The translations under genes were made by a program, and so were the position numbers. A model generated the notes under the pieces. That model did not search any database, was not told the DNA's origin, and worked only from the letters and a program-made list of their open reading frames with translations. From Rhodoferax bucti (GTDB taxonomy: Bacteria; Pseudomonadota; Gammaproteobacteria; Burkholderiales; Burkholderiaceae_C), in contig NZ_VAHD01000001.1 of assembly GCF_005876985.1 (NCBI RefSeq), positions 434,001 to 498,000 on the forward strand: a stretch of DNA of 64,000 bases, given 5' to 3'. Positions 53,209-62,559 of this stretch are shown piece by piece (position 1 is the first letter of the stretch; every line of letters starts with the position of its first letter).

Positions 53209-53643
53209 ATGAGCAATATCGAAGAATTAAAAAATACGGGCCTGAAGGCCACTGTGCCCCGCCTCAAAATCCTGGAGGTTTTCCAGCGCGGCACACAACG
53301 TCACATGACTGCCGAAGACGTGTTCCGCGTGCTGCTGCAAGAACGCTCGGACGTGGGCTTGGCCACCGTCTACCGCGTGCTGACCCAGTTTGAACAAGCC
53401 AGCATTCTGAGCCGCAGCCATTTCGAGAGTGGCAAGGCCGTGTACGAGCTCAACGAAGGCCAACACCATGACCATTTGGTGTGTCTGGACTGCGGACGGG
53501 TGGAAGAGTTTTACGACGCCGAAATTGAGAAGCGCCAGCACGCAGTGGCCAAGGCCAAGGGCTTCGCCATCTCTGACCATGCATTGAGCTTATACGCCAA
53601 CTGCACCAAGGGCGATTGCCCGCACCGCAACACCAACAACTAG
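53209..53643 (+). CDS. fur: Ferric uptake regulator Fur
   Basis: 144 residues. DNA-binding part: [20 protein letters not shown] ... [17 protein letters not shown]. Metal site [16 protein letters not shown], with the second Cys pair in the C-terminal [12 protein letters not shown]. Fur represses iron uptake when iron is plentiful. ATG at 53209 gives the standard N-terminus [12 protein letters not shown]. Its stop and that of the convergent hprK share the bases CTAG. Confidence 0.97.
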   Translation: MSNIEELKNTGLKATVPRLKILEVFQRGTQRHMTAEDVFRVLLQERSDVGLATVYRVLTQFEQASILSRSHFESGKAVYELNEGQHHDHLVCLDCGRVEEFYDAEIEKRQHAVAKAKGFAISDHALSLYANCTKGDCPHRNTNN

Positions 53644-54590
53644 TGGCCTTGTGCCATCGCCTTGCGGTGGCGCTCGACAAATTCCTGGTAGGTATCGATA
53701 CCGCGCAGCTGGAGAATGGTGTTGCGCACGGCAGCCTCCACCAGCACCGCGATGTTGCGTCCTGCAACCACCTGAATCACCACTTTGCGCACCGGAATGC
53801 CCAGCACGTCCTGGGTAAGGGGCTCATAGGGAATGCGCTCGTACTCGCGCTCCAAGGTCTCGCGACGTACCAGATGCACAATCAGTTTGAGGCGCATTTT
53901 ACGGCGCACAGCGGTTTCACCGAAGATGCCGCGAATATCCAGCAGGCCGATGCCGCGCACTTCCAGCAGGTTCTGCAACAGCTCAGGGCAGCGCCCCTCG
54001 ATCGTGGTCTGGTTGATGCGGAACAAATCCACTGCGTCGTCAGCGACCAGGCCATTGCCCCGGGAAATCAACTCCAGGCCCAGCTCGCTCTTGCCCAGCC
54101 CGGACTCCCCGGTGATCAATACGCCCAGCCCCAAAATGTCCATGAACACGCCATGCATGGACAGGCGATCGGCAAAATGCTTGGACAAATACGCCCGCAG
54201 CACATCGATCACAAAGGCGGAAGACTCTTTGGTCGCAAACATGGGAATCTGCGCCCGCTCGCACATGGCCAACAAGGCCTGCGGCGCCACTTGGCCATCG
54301 GCCAACACCAGTACCGGCGGCTCCAAGGTCACGATGCGGGAAATACGGCGCGCGCAGTCTTCCGGTGTCGCATTGGTGATGTAGGTGATTTCCCGCTCGC
54401 CGAGAATTTGCACGCGATACGGGTGGATGTAATTCAGGTAGCCCACCAGATCCGCGCCAGAGCGGGCCGCCTTGATGGCAACTTCATCAAAACGGCGCTC
54501 GGAGGCACCTAAGCCTGCCACCCACTCCCAACGGAGATGCGCCCGAAACTCCTCAAAGAGAGCATCGGCACTGACAGCGGTGGGTTTCAA
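53640..54590 (-). CDS. hprK: HPr kinase/phosphorylase
   Basis: 316 residues. It phosphorylates and dephosphorylates Ser46 of HPr. The Walker A GESGLGKS is at 161-168, and the HPrK signature [17 protein letters not shown] is near the end. TTG at 54590 is taken as start: GAGG lies 7 bases upstream and the N-terminus [15 protein letters not shown] fits the family. It follows ptsN by 26 bp. Betaproteobacteria use this branch for regulation rather than sugar uptake. Confidence 0.95.
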   Translation of the reverse strand: MKPTAVSADALFEEFRAHLRWEWVAGLGASERRFDEVAIKAARSGADLVGYLNYIHPYRVQILGEREITYITNATPEDCARRISRIVTLEPPVLVLADGQVAPQALLAMCERAQIPMFATKESSAFVIDVLRAYLSKHFADRLSMHGVFMDILGLGVLITGESGLGKSELGLELISRGNGLVADDAVDLFRINQTTIEGRCPELLQNLLEVRGIGLLDIRGIFGETAVRRKMRLKLIVHLVRRETLEREYERIPYEPLTQDVLGIPVRKVVIQVVAGRNIAVLVEAAVRNTILQLRGIDTYQEFVERHRKAMAQGH

Positions 54591-54616
54591 TGCAGGACCT
54601 CAGAGCGTGCCTGCGC

Positions 54617-55084
54617 TCAGGCGGCGCGGGCGGATTGCCAGCCGGCAATCAAGGAGTGCAGCAAGGCGGCATCACCACAACTGGTGATTTGCTCACGCAA
54701 GCCGGAATCGCTCAAGAGCTCGGCAATTTCGGACAGGATTTCGAGGTGCTTTTGCGTTGCGGCTTCGGGCACCAGCAAGAAAATCAGCAGACTGACGGGC
54801 ACGTCGTCCGGGGAGTCAAACCCGATGGGATGGACCAACTGGAACACCGCAGCCATGGGAGACTTGAGGCCCTTGATACGGCCATGCGGGATGGCAACCC
54901 CGTGACCCAGACCGGTGGAACCCAAGCGCTCGCGGGAGAACAAACTGTCGGTCACTAGGGCCCGGCTCAAGCCGTGCAGGTTTTCGAACAGCAACCCGGC
55001 CTCTTCGAAAGCACGCTTTTTACTGGTGACATCGACATGCGCAAGCACTTGCGCGGAAGGGAGGATGGACGCGAGACGGTTCAT
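54617..55084 (-). CDS. ptsN: Nitrogen-PTS EIIA protein PtsN
   Basis: 155 residues. The phosphorylated His67 is in GLGHGVAIPHGRI. Preceding ERLGSTG and later VSLLIFLLVPEAATQKHLEILSEIAELL complete the EIIA-Ntr domain. PtsN receives phosphate from PtsO/NPr and affects potassium and carbon control. It lies between hpf and hprK, the conserved order; rpoN, often upstream, is replaced here by an MFS gene. Confidence 0.95.
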   Translation of the reverse strand: MNRLASILPSAQVLAHVDVTSKKRAFEEAGLLFENLHGLSRALVTDSLFSRERLGSTGLGHGVAIPHGRIKGLKSPMAAVFQLVHPIGFDSPDDVPVSLLIFLLVPEAATQKHLEILSEIAELLSDSGLREQITSCGDAALLHSLIAGWQSARAA

Positions 55085-55106
55085 GGTACGAACGGATTAT
55101 GCACAT

Positions 55107-55136
55107 AAAAAAACCGCCCATGTCAGGGCGGTTTTT
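55107..55136 (-). terminator. Intrinsic terminator after hpf
   Basis: AAAAACCGCCC / GGGCGGTTTTT, 11-bp stem, 6-nt loop (55109-55119 and 55126-55136). On the minus strand it is followed by T residues, 24 bp after the hpf stop and before ptsN. ptsN may therefore depend on read-through or its own promoter. Confidence 0.85.
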
Positions 55137-55159
55137 GGGTTGTTGTCCCTACTGCGGAA

Positions 55160-55489
55160 TTACATCAACCGCTTGGGGGCCTCATGGTGGTGGTTTTGCA
55201 AACGGTCTTTGTGGCGGACCACTTGGCGATCGAGCTTGTCGACCAAGTCATCCACGGCAGCGTACAAATCTTCGTGGGCGCTTTCTGCAAACATGTCGCT
55301 GCCTTTGACATGGATGTTGCATTCCGCGCGCTGTCGTCGGTCTTTTTCCTTTTGCTTTTCAACGGTGAGCAGCACTTTAACGTCTACCACTTGATCGAAG
55401 TGGCGCATGATGCGATCGAGCTTGGTCGTGACATAACTACGCAGGGCCGGGGTAACTTCAAGGTGATGACCGCTGATCGTCAAATTCAT
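55160..55489 (-). CDS. hpf: Ribosome hibernation promoting factor (short form)
   Basis: 109 residues, the short HPF type. [20 protein letters not shown] and the basic C-terminal half with VHKGSDM-like [31 protein letters not shown] are typical. It binds the 30S subunit and helps inactivate ribosomes in stationary phase. ATG at 55489 has GGAGG six bases upstream; an in-frame start 20 codons earlier is less likely. A strong terminator follows. Confidence 0.95.
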   Translation of the reverse strand: MNLTISGHHLEVTPALRSYVTTKLDRIMRHFDQVVDVKVLLTVEKQKEKDRRQRAECNIHVKGSDMFAESAHEDLYAAVDDLVDKLDRQVVRHKDRLQNHHHEAPKRLM

Positions 55490-55658
55490 AAATAGCCTCC
55501 AGTTGCTCTCAGGGTTGAAAAAGCCTTCTGCTTTACGGGCAGTTGGCACTCAAACTTGTTAAACGATTTGCGCTCTCTATGAATCCACTATGCGCCCGTT
55601 TGAGGGCAATTGCAAAGTCTTTTTTGTAATGCACTGCAGCAAATAATGGCTTCTTTTT

Positions 55659-56876
55659 TCAGGGCTTTGCACCTGCCTGGTGCAGGTTCAATTTACTCGC
55701 AACAAGCACCGCCAACACGCTGGCAACTGCACCGATCAGCGCAGAGCCCCAATAGTGTTGCACCAAGCCCGCAGCATCCCGGCTGATGATGGCGCCACCC
55801 GCCAAAGCCGCCAGCCCCATGGCCGCAGACTGCACGGAGGCATTCAAGGTCATGAACGTCCCGCGCAACGCCGGATTGGCAGCCGAAGTCAACATGGCCA
55901 TGCCCGGAATCATGCGGCCGCTGCCACACACAAAAAACAGCGTCGACACCGCCAAGGCCCCCACCAAGCCCACGTTGCCTAACAAGGTGAGGCCCACCAA
56001 GGGCAACAAGAACACCAGCGCAATGGCCCGAAACGTCTGGAACTTGCCCCAGCTATCCGCCAGGCTCCCGAACCAGCGCGCGGTGATCAGGGTGCCCACG
56101 CCTCCGCACAAGTAGACATACGGCACCTGGTCCGCGCGCAGGCCGACGTTGGCCTGCATGAAGATGGTGATGTAAGGAATGACCGTGAAGCCGGAGAACA
56201 TCAGCAAGGCAGAAAACACAAAGGCGCGCAAATGATTGCGATCGCGCAGCACCTCGGCAATCCGGCTCCAGGCGGACACCGCAGCGTGCGCCTGCAAGTG
56301 GCTACTCATGGCCGGAAGCGTCAGGTAAGCAAACACCGCAAACAGCACACACACCGCCGCAATCAACAAGAAGGGGATGTGCCAGCCGAAGTGGGCGGCC
56401 AAAAACAAGCCCAGCGGCACACCTGCAACGGTAGACACGGAGAACGAGGTCATCACAATGCCCATGGCGTGCCCCCGACGCTCGAAAGGAATCACATCCC
56501 CCACAATGGTTTGGCTCAACGCGGACAACACCCCACCGAATACCCCGGCGCAGACCCGCGCCAGCATCAAGGTTTCATAGGTGGGAGCCAGACCACAGGC
56601 CAGGGTGGAAAGTGCAAACAGCCCATACAGCACCAGCAGCAGGCGCTTGCGATCCACCTTGTCGATATACGTAGAGGCCAGCAAGCCAGACGCGCCCCCG
56701 GCCAAGGTGTAGGCGGACACCAGCATGCCGAACTGGGCATCGCTGATGCGGAACAGCGTTGTGAGCGCCGGCCCCAGCGGCATCATGATCATGAAATCCA
56801 GAATATGGGTGAACTGGATACCGGCCAGCGTGATCAGCAGCCAGCGCTCGCGCTGGGGACTCAATGAAATGGGCAT
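55659..56876 (-). CDS. MFS-family drug/arabinose-type exporter
   Basis: 405 residues, twelve membrane helices. The loop between helices 2 and 3 has STYIDKVDRKRLLL, and the AraJ/Bcr-type segments LARVCAGVFGGVLSALSQTIVGDVIPFERRGHAMG follow. This suggests proton-driven export of small molecules. Substrate unknown. ATG at 56876 (MPISLSPQRERW) is favoured over TTG at 56912. It ends 170 bp upstream of hpf; that gap holds the hpf promoter region with no clear motif. Confidence 0.87.
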   Translation of the reverse strand: MPISLSPQRERWLLITLAGIQFTHILDFMIMMPLGPALTTLFRISDAQFGMLVSAYTLAGGASGLLASTYIDKVDRKRLLLVLYGLFALSTLACGLAPTYETLMLARVCAGVFGGVLSALSQTIVGDVIPFERRGHAMGIVMTSFSVSTVAGVPLGLFLAAHFGWHIPFLLIAAVCVLFAVFAYLTLPAMSSHLQAHAAVSAWSRIAEVLRDRNHLRAFVFSALLMFSGFTVIPYITIFMQANVGLRADQVPYVYLCGGVGTLITARWFGSLADSWGKFQTFRAIALVFLLPLVGLTLLGNVGLVGALAVSTLFFVCGSGRMIPGMAMLTSAANPALRGTFMTLNASVQSAAMGLAALAGGAIISRDAAGLVQHYWGSALIGAVASVLAVLVASKLNLHQAGAKP

Positions 56877-56980
56877 GGATGGATAAAAGTGGGGAACCCG
56901 GAAGGCGGGCAATCACTCTATCACCCGGCGCAGTGCGATAATTTCCGCTTCTGAATTACCGGAGAACGCTCCTTGGAAAC

Positions 56981-57031
56981 CTACCCTAGTCGGTAGCTTT
57001 CAACTCCCACCACTGCATCGGGGTTGAAAGC
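56981..57031 (+). promoter_or_regulatory. Structured 5' leader upstream of corA
   Basis: CTACC/GGTAG hairpin (56981-56985, 56992-56996) overlaps by one base a perfect 9-bp stem GCTTTCAAC (56996-57004) / GTTGAAAGC (57023-57031) with inner C/G pairing. Two competing helices 40 bp before the corA ribosome-binding site suggest an RNA switch or leader control. No known riboswitch class was recognised. Confidence 0.5.
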
Positions 57032-57072
57032 ACCCAAACCCCGCCTGCAGCCATCTTATTTGGGAGTGAGCC

Positions 57073-58062
57073 ATGCTCAACATCTTTACGCTCGCCAATG
57101 GCCGACTTTTTCAGGAAGAAATCGAGTCGCTTGAAGAGCTTTCCAAATTCCAGCCTATCTGGGTGGACTTGGAATCCCCCACGCTCGAAGAAAAGCGCTG
57201 GGTCAAACAGTATTACGGCTTGTCCATCCCCGACGATGCGATGGACGAGGACATCGAAGAATCTGCCCGCTTTTACGCCGAAGACAACGGCGACGTGCAT
57301 ATCCGCAGCGACTTTTTGATTGCGGACGACGACGAGCCCCGCACGGTGCGCGCCGCGTTCATCTTGAACCTGGTCAATGACAACCTCAAAAGCAAGGGCG
57401 TACTCTTCTCGATTCATGATGAAGACGTGCCAGTGTTCCGCCTGCTGCGCATGCGCGCACGCCGCGCACCCGGCCTGATTGAAGACGCCAAAGAAGTGCT
57501 GCTTAAGCTGTTTGACGCGGACGCCGAATACTCCGCCGACACGCTGGAAGGCATTTACGACGAGCTGGAAAAAGTCAGTAAAAAAGTGCTCTCCGGCAAC
57601 GTGACGGATGCCATCGCCGGCGAAGCGCTGGGCGCCATTGCCCGCCACGAAGATTTGAGTGGCCGCATTCGCCGCAACGTGATGGACACCCGCCGCGCGG
57701 TGAGCTTCATGATGCGCAGCAAGATGCTCAATGCCGAACAGTTCGAGCAAGCGCGCCAAATTTTGCGCGACATTGACTCGCTGGACTCGCACACCGCCTT
57801 CCTGTTCGACAAGATCAACTTCTTGATGGATGCGACGGTAGGTTTCATCAACATCAACCAGAACAAGATCATCAAGATCTTCTCGGTGGCCAGCGTGGCC
57901 CTGCTCCCGCCGACACTGGTAGCCAGCGTCTATGGCATGAACCTCAAGTTCCCGGAGCTGGAGTTCTTGGGCGGCTGGAGCTACCCCTACACCGTGACGC
58001 TGATGGTCGCCAGTGCCTTGGTGCCCATGTGGTACTTTTACAAGCGCGGCTGGCTGCGTTGA
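57073..58062 (+). CDS. corA: CorA-family magnesium/cobalt transporter
   Basis: 329 residues. A large cytoplasmic funnel with coiled-coil (residues about 150-260) precedes two C-terminal membrane helices. The signature YGMN is at residues about 288-291 (VASVYGMNLKFPELEF). NINQNKIIKIFSVASVALLPPTLVASV is the first helix. It carries Mg2+ as a pentamer. GGGAGTGA ribosome-binding site. A structured leader precedes it. Confidence 0.96.
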   Translation: MLNIFTLANGRLFQEEIESLEELSKFQPIWVDLESPTLEEKRWVKQYYGLSIPDDAMDEDIEESARFYAEDNGDVHIRSDFLIADDDEPRTVRAAFILNLVNDNLKSKGVLFSIHDEDVPVFRLLRMRARRAPGLIEDAKEVLLKLFDADAEYSADTLEGIYDELEKVSKKVLSGNVTDAIAGEALGAIARHEDLSGRIRRNVMDTRRAVSFMMRSKMLNAEQFEQARQILRDIDSLDSHTAFLFDKINFLMDATVGFININQNKIIKIFSVASVALLPPTLVASVYGMNLKFPELEFLGGWSYPYTVTLMVASALVPMWYFYKRGWLR

Positions 58063-58073
58063 GCATTATTTAG

Positions 58074-58123
58074 GGCTGTAACGCTCGTGGAATATGCGCG
58101 AGCAGCTATTTGTTTGATAGCAA
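58074..58123. repeat. Interspersed GCTAY-N7-ATAGC repeat, copy at 58.1 kb
   Basis: GTAACGCTCGTGGAATATGC, GCGAGCAGCTAT, TTGTTTG, ATAGC, AAA. It lies between convergent corA and mtnN and contains the mtnN stop codon (58108-58106), so the last six codons of mtnN are repeat sequence. Confidence 0.85.
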
Positions 58124-58858
58124 ATCAAGCATTTCCAGAACGATGGCCTTGGCATACACGCTGGCGGTTTCCTGCACAAAACGCGGGAAATCGACATGTG
58201 CGCTGTCATCGGCCCGGTCTGAGATAGTGCGCAGGGCGACAAACGGCACACCATAGTCGGCGCACACCTGCGCCACAGCCGCCCCCTCCATCTCAACCGC
58301 CATCGGATGGAAGCCAACCGCCCGCATGCCCGCCAAAAGCGCGGCGACTTCTGCCGCACTGCTGACAAAGCGGTCTCCGCTCGCAATCAGACCCTGGTGC
58401 AGCGTGGCACTGAATACGCCTGTACACAGGGCCGGCTGCACACGGCGCACCGCCTCGCAGGCCTGCGCAAGCAGCGAGGCATCGGCATCCCATACCGCGC
58501 GCCCGGTCAGAGGGATTTCATAACGGGGAAACAGCGGCGACGCATCCATGTCGTGCTGCACATACTGGCTACCCACCACCACATCTCCCACCTGCACGCC
58601 CGCACCCACGCCACCTGCCACCCCGGTAAACACCAGCTGCTGCACACCGAAATGGGCAATCAGTGCCGTGGCCGTGATAGCGGCCGCCACCTTGCCGATG
58701 CGGGAGAGCGCCAGCACCACCGGTACACCCTGCAGACGGCCACACCAAAACACCCGCCCGGCATGCACCACCCGCTGCACGTCGGTCATGCACTCCAACA
58801 GCCCTTCTTGCTCCTCGGCAAGGGCACTCAAGATGGCGATAGGAGCAGGTGGTGTCAT
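58106..58858 (-). CDS. mtnN: 5'-methylthioadenosine/S-adenosylhomocysteine nucleosidase
   Basis: 250 residues. It cleaves the glycosidic bond of MTA and SAH, feeding methyl recycling and autoinducer-2 precursors. Purine-phosphorylase-like marks: LSALAEEQEGL, GVAGGVGAGVQVGDVVVG, AVEMEGAAVAQVCADYGVPFVALRTISDRAD with the catalytic Asp. The C-terminal LLSNK is encoded by an interspersed repeat. Confidence 0.92.
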   Translation of the reverse strand: MTPPAPIAILSALAEEQEGLLECMTDVQRVVHAGRVFWCGRLQGVPVVLALSRIGKVAAAITATALIAHFGVQQLVFTGVAGGVGAGVQVGDVVVGSQYVQHDMDASPLFPRYEIPLTGRAVWDADASLLAQACEAVRRVQPALCTGVFSATLHQGLIASGDRFVSSAAEVAALLAGMRAVGFHPMAVEMEGAAVAQVCADYGVPFVALRTISDRADDSAHVDFPRFVQETASVYAKAIVLEMLDLLSNK

Positions 58859-58908
58859 GAGAGGTAGCAGTCATTGGAATCACCGCAAGCTTAGCAAGCG
58901 GAGCAAAA

Positions 58909-58936
58909 CAAAAGCGGCCCGCAGGCCGCTTTTTGT
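58909..58936 (-). terminator. Intrinsic terminator of fadD
   Basis: AAAGCGGCC (58911-58919), loop CGCA, GGCCGCTTT (58924-58932); T-rich on the minus strand after the stem. It is 34 bp past the fadD stop codon. Confidence 0.85.
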
Positions 58937-58969
58937 AGCGTTGGAGCCCGGGTAGCTCCTTGGGCTCGC

Positions 58970-60643
58970 TTACTTCTCGCGCAGCTCCCGACGCAAAATT
59001 TTGCCGACCGGGGTTTTGGGCAGATCGGCACGGAACTCCACCACCTTCGGCTGCTTGTAGCCGGTCAGGTTTTCCTTGCAGAAGTTGCGCACATCTTCTT
59101 CACTGAGGTTGGGATCTTTTTTGACAATCACCAGTTTGACCGCCTCGCCGGACTTGGCATCGACCACGCCCACGCATGCGCACTCCAATACGCCCGGCAT
59201 CTGGGTGACCACGTCTTCGAGCTCGGTAGGAAACACATTGAAGCCACTCACCAAAATCATGTCCTTCTTGCGATCCACGATTTTGAAGAAGCCACGGGCA
59301 TCCACCACGCCGATGTCGCCGGTCTTGAAGTAGCCATCCGGCGTCATGACCTTGGCGGTCTCATCCGGACGCTGCCAATAACCGGCCATGACTTGGGGGC
59401 CCTTGATGGCAATTTCGCCACTCTGGCCTTCCGCCACTTCCACGCCGTCGTCATCCAGCAACTTCATGGAGGTGCTGGGCAAGGGCACGCCGATCGTGCC
59501 GGTGTACTCGTTGGAGGTGATGGGGTTGCAGCTCACCGTAGGCGAGGTTTCGCTGAGGCCATATCCCTCGCAAATAGGGCAACCGGTTTTCTCAAACCAC
59601 AGCTTGGCCACACCGCTCTGCACCGCCGTGCCGCCGCCCACCGCCACTTTCAGGTGGCTCCAGTCCACGGTGTTGAAGTCGGGGTGATTCGCCAAACCAT
59701 TGAACAAGGTGTTCACGGCAGGGAAGCTGTGGATGGTGTGCTTGGACAGCTCTTTGAGCACACCGGGAATATCGCGCGGGTTGGGGATCAGGATCAGTTT
59801 GCCGCCCGTGCGCATGGACAACATCATGCCCACCGTAAAGGCAAACACGTGGTACAGCGGCAGCGCACACACCGTGGTGGGTTGCTGCTCCGCCGGCACC
59901 TTGGCCATGGCGGGTGCGTACCAGGCCTCGGACTGCAAGGTATTGGCAATCACGTTGCGGTGCAGGAGCACCGCGCCTTTGGAGACCCCCGTGGTGCCTC
60001 CGGTGTACTGCAGCACCGCCACGTCGTCGGCCTTGATGTCCACTTTCTTGAACGGTGCCTTGGTGCCACGCGCCACCGCTTCATTGAAGCGCACTGCGTT
60101 GGGCAGGTTGAACGCGGGCACCATTTTTTTGACGTTGCGCACCACGTAGTTCACCAGCGTGCCCTTGAGCAGGCCCAGGCGATCGCCCATGGAGCAGAGC
60201 ACCACATGCTTCACGGGGGTGGCTGCAATGCACTTCTCCAGGGTATGGGCGAAGTTTTCGATGATGACAATCGCTTTGGAACCAGAGTCCTTGAGCTGAT
60301 GCTCCAACTCGCGCGCGGTGTACAGCGGGTTCACATTCACCACCACAAAGCCAGCCCGCAGAATGGCTGCGACTGCAATCGGATACTGGGGCACATTGGG
60401 CATCATGATGGCCACGCGGTCGCCCTTGACCAGGCCCAAGCCTTGCAAATACGCGGAGAAGGCGAGACTCAAACTGTCCGTCTGGCCGAAAGTGACATCC
60501 TTGCCCATGAAGTTGTAGGCAACCCGGCTGGCGTACTTTTGGAAACTCTCTTCCAACAACGCCACCAAAGAAGGGTATTTGGCGGGATCGATATCGGCAG
60601 GCACACCTTGTGGGTAGCTGCTGAGCCAAACGCGTTCTGTCAT
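58970..60643 (-). CDS. fadD: Long-chain fatty-acid CoA ligase
   Basis: 557 residues. It activates fatty acids with ATP and CoA. The AMP-binding motif is YTGGTTGVSKGA; later marks are YGLSETSPTVSCNP, DGYFKTGDIGVVDARGFFKIVDRKKDMILVSGFNVFPTELED and the acyl-site Lys in LPKTPVGKILRRELR. It is a single gene with its own terminator. beta-oxidation genes are not nearby. Confidence 0.94.
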   Translation of the reverse strand: MTERVWLSSYPQGVPADIDPAKYPSLVALLEESFQKYASRVAYNFMGKDVTFGQTDSLSLAFSAYLQGLGLVKGDRVAIMMPNVPQYPIAVAAILRAGFVVVNVNPLYTARELEHQLKDSGSKAIVIIENFAHTLEKCIAATPVKHVVLCSMGDRLGLLKGTLVNYVVRNVKKMVPAFNLPNAVRFNEAVARGTKAPFKKVDIKADDVAVLQYTGGTTGVSKGAVLLHRNVIANTLQSEAWYAPAMAKVPAEQQPTTVCALPLYHVFAFTVGMMLSMRTGGKLILIPNPRDIPGVLKELSKHTIHSFPAVNTLFNGLANHPDFNTVDWSHLKVAVGGGTAVQSGVAKLWFEKTGCPICEGYGLSETSPTVSCNPITSNEYTGTIGVPLPSTSMKLLDDDGVEVAEGQSGEIAIKGPQVMAGYWQRPDETAKVMTPDGYFKTGDIGVVDARGFFKIVDRKKDMILVSGFNVFPTELEDVVTQMPGVLECACVGVVDAKSGEAVKLVIVKKDPNLSEEDVRNFCKENLTGYKQPKVVEFRADLPKTPVGKILRRELREK

Positions 60644-60747
60644 GTCCTGTGTCTCCGGTATTTTTCGTGTAGCCCGCTATTCTTATGCAGCGGGGCAGGC
60701 CCGCCCACGGTATTTACCTTTAGGGGGCCCACCTTAGGCAGCTGCAC

Positions 60748-62184
60748 CTATTCGATAGCCTTGCCCATATCCTCCACCACCTTCTTGGCGTCGCCGAACA
60801 CCATCATGGTCTTGTCCATGTAGAACAACTCGTTGTCCAAGCCGGCATAGCCTGCGGCCATGGAGCGTTTGTTCACGATGATGGTCTTGGCCTTGTAGGC
60901 CTCCAAGATAGGCATACCGTAAATCGGGCTGCCCTTGGTGTGGGCTGCAGGATTCACCACGTCGTTGGCTCCCAGGATGATGGCCACATCCGCTTGGCCG
61001 AATTCGCCATTGATGTCTTCCATCTCAAACACCTGGTCGTAAGGCACTTCGGCTTCGGCCAGCAGCACATTCATGTGGCCGGGCATACGGCCCGCCACCG
61101 GGTGAATGGCGTACTTGACGGTGATGCCCTTCTCGGTGAGCTTGGCAGCCAGTTCTTTCACGGCGTGCTGCGCACGGGCCACGGCCAGGCCGTAGCCGGG
61201 CACGATCACCACGGTTTCAGCATTGCCCAGCACGAAGGCGGCATCGTCCGCGCTGCCGCTCTTGACGGTGCGTTGCACCGCAGCACCCGCCGGGCCCGAA
61301 GACGCGTCGCCACCGAAACCGCCCAGAATCACATTGAAGAACGAGCGGTTCATTGCCTTGCACATGATGTAGCTCAGGATGGCGCCGCTGGAGCCCACCA
61401 GTGAGCCGGCAATGATGAGCATGCTGTTGTTCAGGCTGAAGCCAATGCCTGCTGCCGCCCAACCCGAGTAGCTGTTGAGCATGGACACCACCACCGGCAT
61501 GTCGGCGCCGCCGATGGGGATGATGATGAGCACACCCATCACAAAGCCCAGCGCCAGAATCAAGGCGAAGTCCACAGGGCTCTGGGAATGCCAGAAGCCG
61601 AACACAAAGAAGACAGACGCCAGGCCCAGCACCAGATTGAGCTTGTGCTGGCCGGGGAAGGTGACCGGGGCGCCCTGGAACAGGCGGAACTTGTACTTGC
61701 CGGACAACTTGCCAAAGGCAATCACCGAGCCGCTGAAGGTCACCGCGCCAATGAACGCGCCCAAGGCCAACTCAATCCGGTTGCCACCGGGAATGGCACC
61801 GCTTTTTTCCGCAATGCTGAAGGCCCAAGGTTCGGCCACTGCAGCCACCGCAATGAATACTGCTGCCAAACCGATCATGCTGTGCATGAAGGCCACCAGC
61901 TCCGGCATCTTGGTCATCTCCACGCGCTTGGCCATCACAGTGCCGGCGGTGCCGCCTACCAGCAAGGCGCCCAGCGCCCAGGCCATGCCGGTCATGCCGT
62001 CCTGACCGAGTTGGCCTGCGAGCTTGAAAATCAGAGCGCCGGTGGTGAACACGGCCACTGCCATACCCACCATGCCGAACACATTGCCGCGGATCGAGGT
62101 GGTAGGGTGGGACAGGCCCTTGAGCGCCTGGATAAAGCAGACGCTGGCAAAGAGATACAACAGGGTAACGAGGTTCAGGCTCAT
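60748..62184 (-). CDS. pntB: NAD(P) transhydrogenase beta subunit
   Basis: 478 residues. About nine membrane helices, then a cytoplasmic NADP-binding domain with VIVPGYGLAVARAQHAVKEL and IHPVAGRMPGHMNVLLAEA. PntB binds NADP(H) and with PntA couples hydride transfer from NADH to NADP+ to proton entry. Its start overlaps the pntAB stop by 4 bp. Confidence 0.97.
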   Translation of the reverse strand: MSLNLVTLLYLFASVCFIQALKGLSHPTTSIRGNVFGMVGMAVAVFTTGALIFKLAGQLGQDGMTGMAWALGALLVGGTAGTVMAKRVEMTKMPELVAFMHSMIGLAAVFIAVAAVAEPWAFSIAEKSGAIPGGNRIELALGAFIGAVTFSGSVIAFGKLSGKYKFRLFQGAPVTFPGQHKLNLVLGLASVFFVFGFWHSQSPVDFALILALGFVMGVLIIIPIGGADMPVVVSMLNSYSGWAAAGIGFSLNNSMLIIAGSLVGSSGAILSYIMCKAMNRSFFNVILGGFGGDASSGPAGAAVQRTVKSGSADDAAFVLGNAETVVIVPGYGLAVARAQHAVKELAAKLTEKGITVKYAIHPVAGRMPGHMNVLLAEAEVPYDQVFEMEDINGEFGQADVAIILGANDVVNPAAHTKGSPIYGMPILEAYKAKTIIVNKRSMAAGYAGLDNELFYMDKTMMVFGDAKKVVEDMGKAIE

Positions 62185-62501
62185 TCTTTGGCTCCTGCAG
62201 TGGATGCTTTCTTTTCTTTCTTCTTGAACATTTCCAGCATGCGGCGGGTGACCATGAAGCCGCCGAACACATTGACCGCCGCCAAGGCCACGGCCAGCAC
62301 GCCCATGGATTTACCCAGGGTGGTTTCTGTCAGTGCCGCAGCCAGCATGGCGCCCACGATGACGATGGCAGAAATGGCATTCGTCACGGCCATCAGCGGC
62401 GTATGCAGTGCGGGGGTCACGGTCCAGACCACGTGGTAACCCACATAGATGGCCAGCACAAAGATGATCAGGTTCAGTATGGTGGGGGAAACCATTTCCA
62501 T
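62181..62501 (-). CDS. pntAB: NAD(P) transhydrogenase alpha-2 (membrane) subunit
   Basis: 106 residues with three membrane helices (ILNLIIFVLAIYVGYHVVWTV, AISAIVIVGAMLAAAL, MGVLAVALAAVNVFGGFMVTRRML) and a Lys-rich tail. It is the separate membrane part of PntA, as in three-subunit enzymes of Rhodospirillum type. Middle gene of the operon. Confidence 0.93.
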   Translation of the reverse strand: MEMVSPTILNLIIFVLAIYVGYHVVWTVTPALHTPLMAVTNAISAIVIVGAMLAAALTETTLGKSMGVLAVALAAVNVFGGFMVTRRMLEMFKKKEKKASTAGAKE

Positions 62502-62559
62502 GGTGTCGCTCCTTGAAGGGGTAAGTGAATGAAGTGGGGCGTGAGGTGAGGTGCGCGGT

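Noticed and set aside
55535..55575. Sigma-54 promoter (TTGGCAC ... TTGTT) upstream of hpf
   Set aside because: The GG to GC spacing is one base too long, the -12 element is wrong, and it faces away from hpf.
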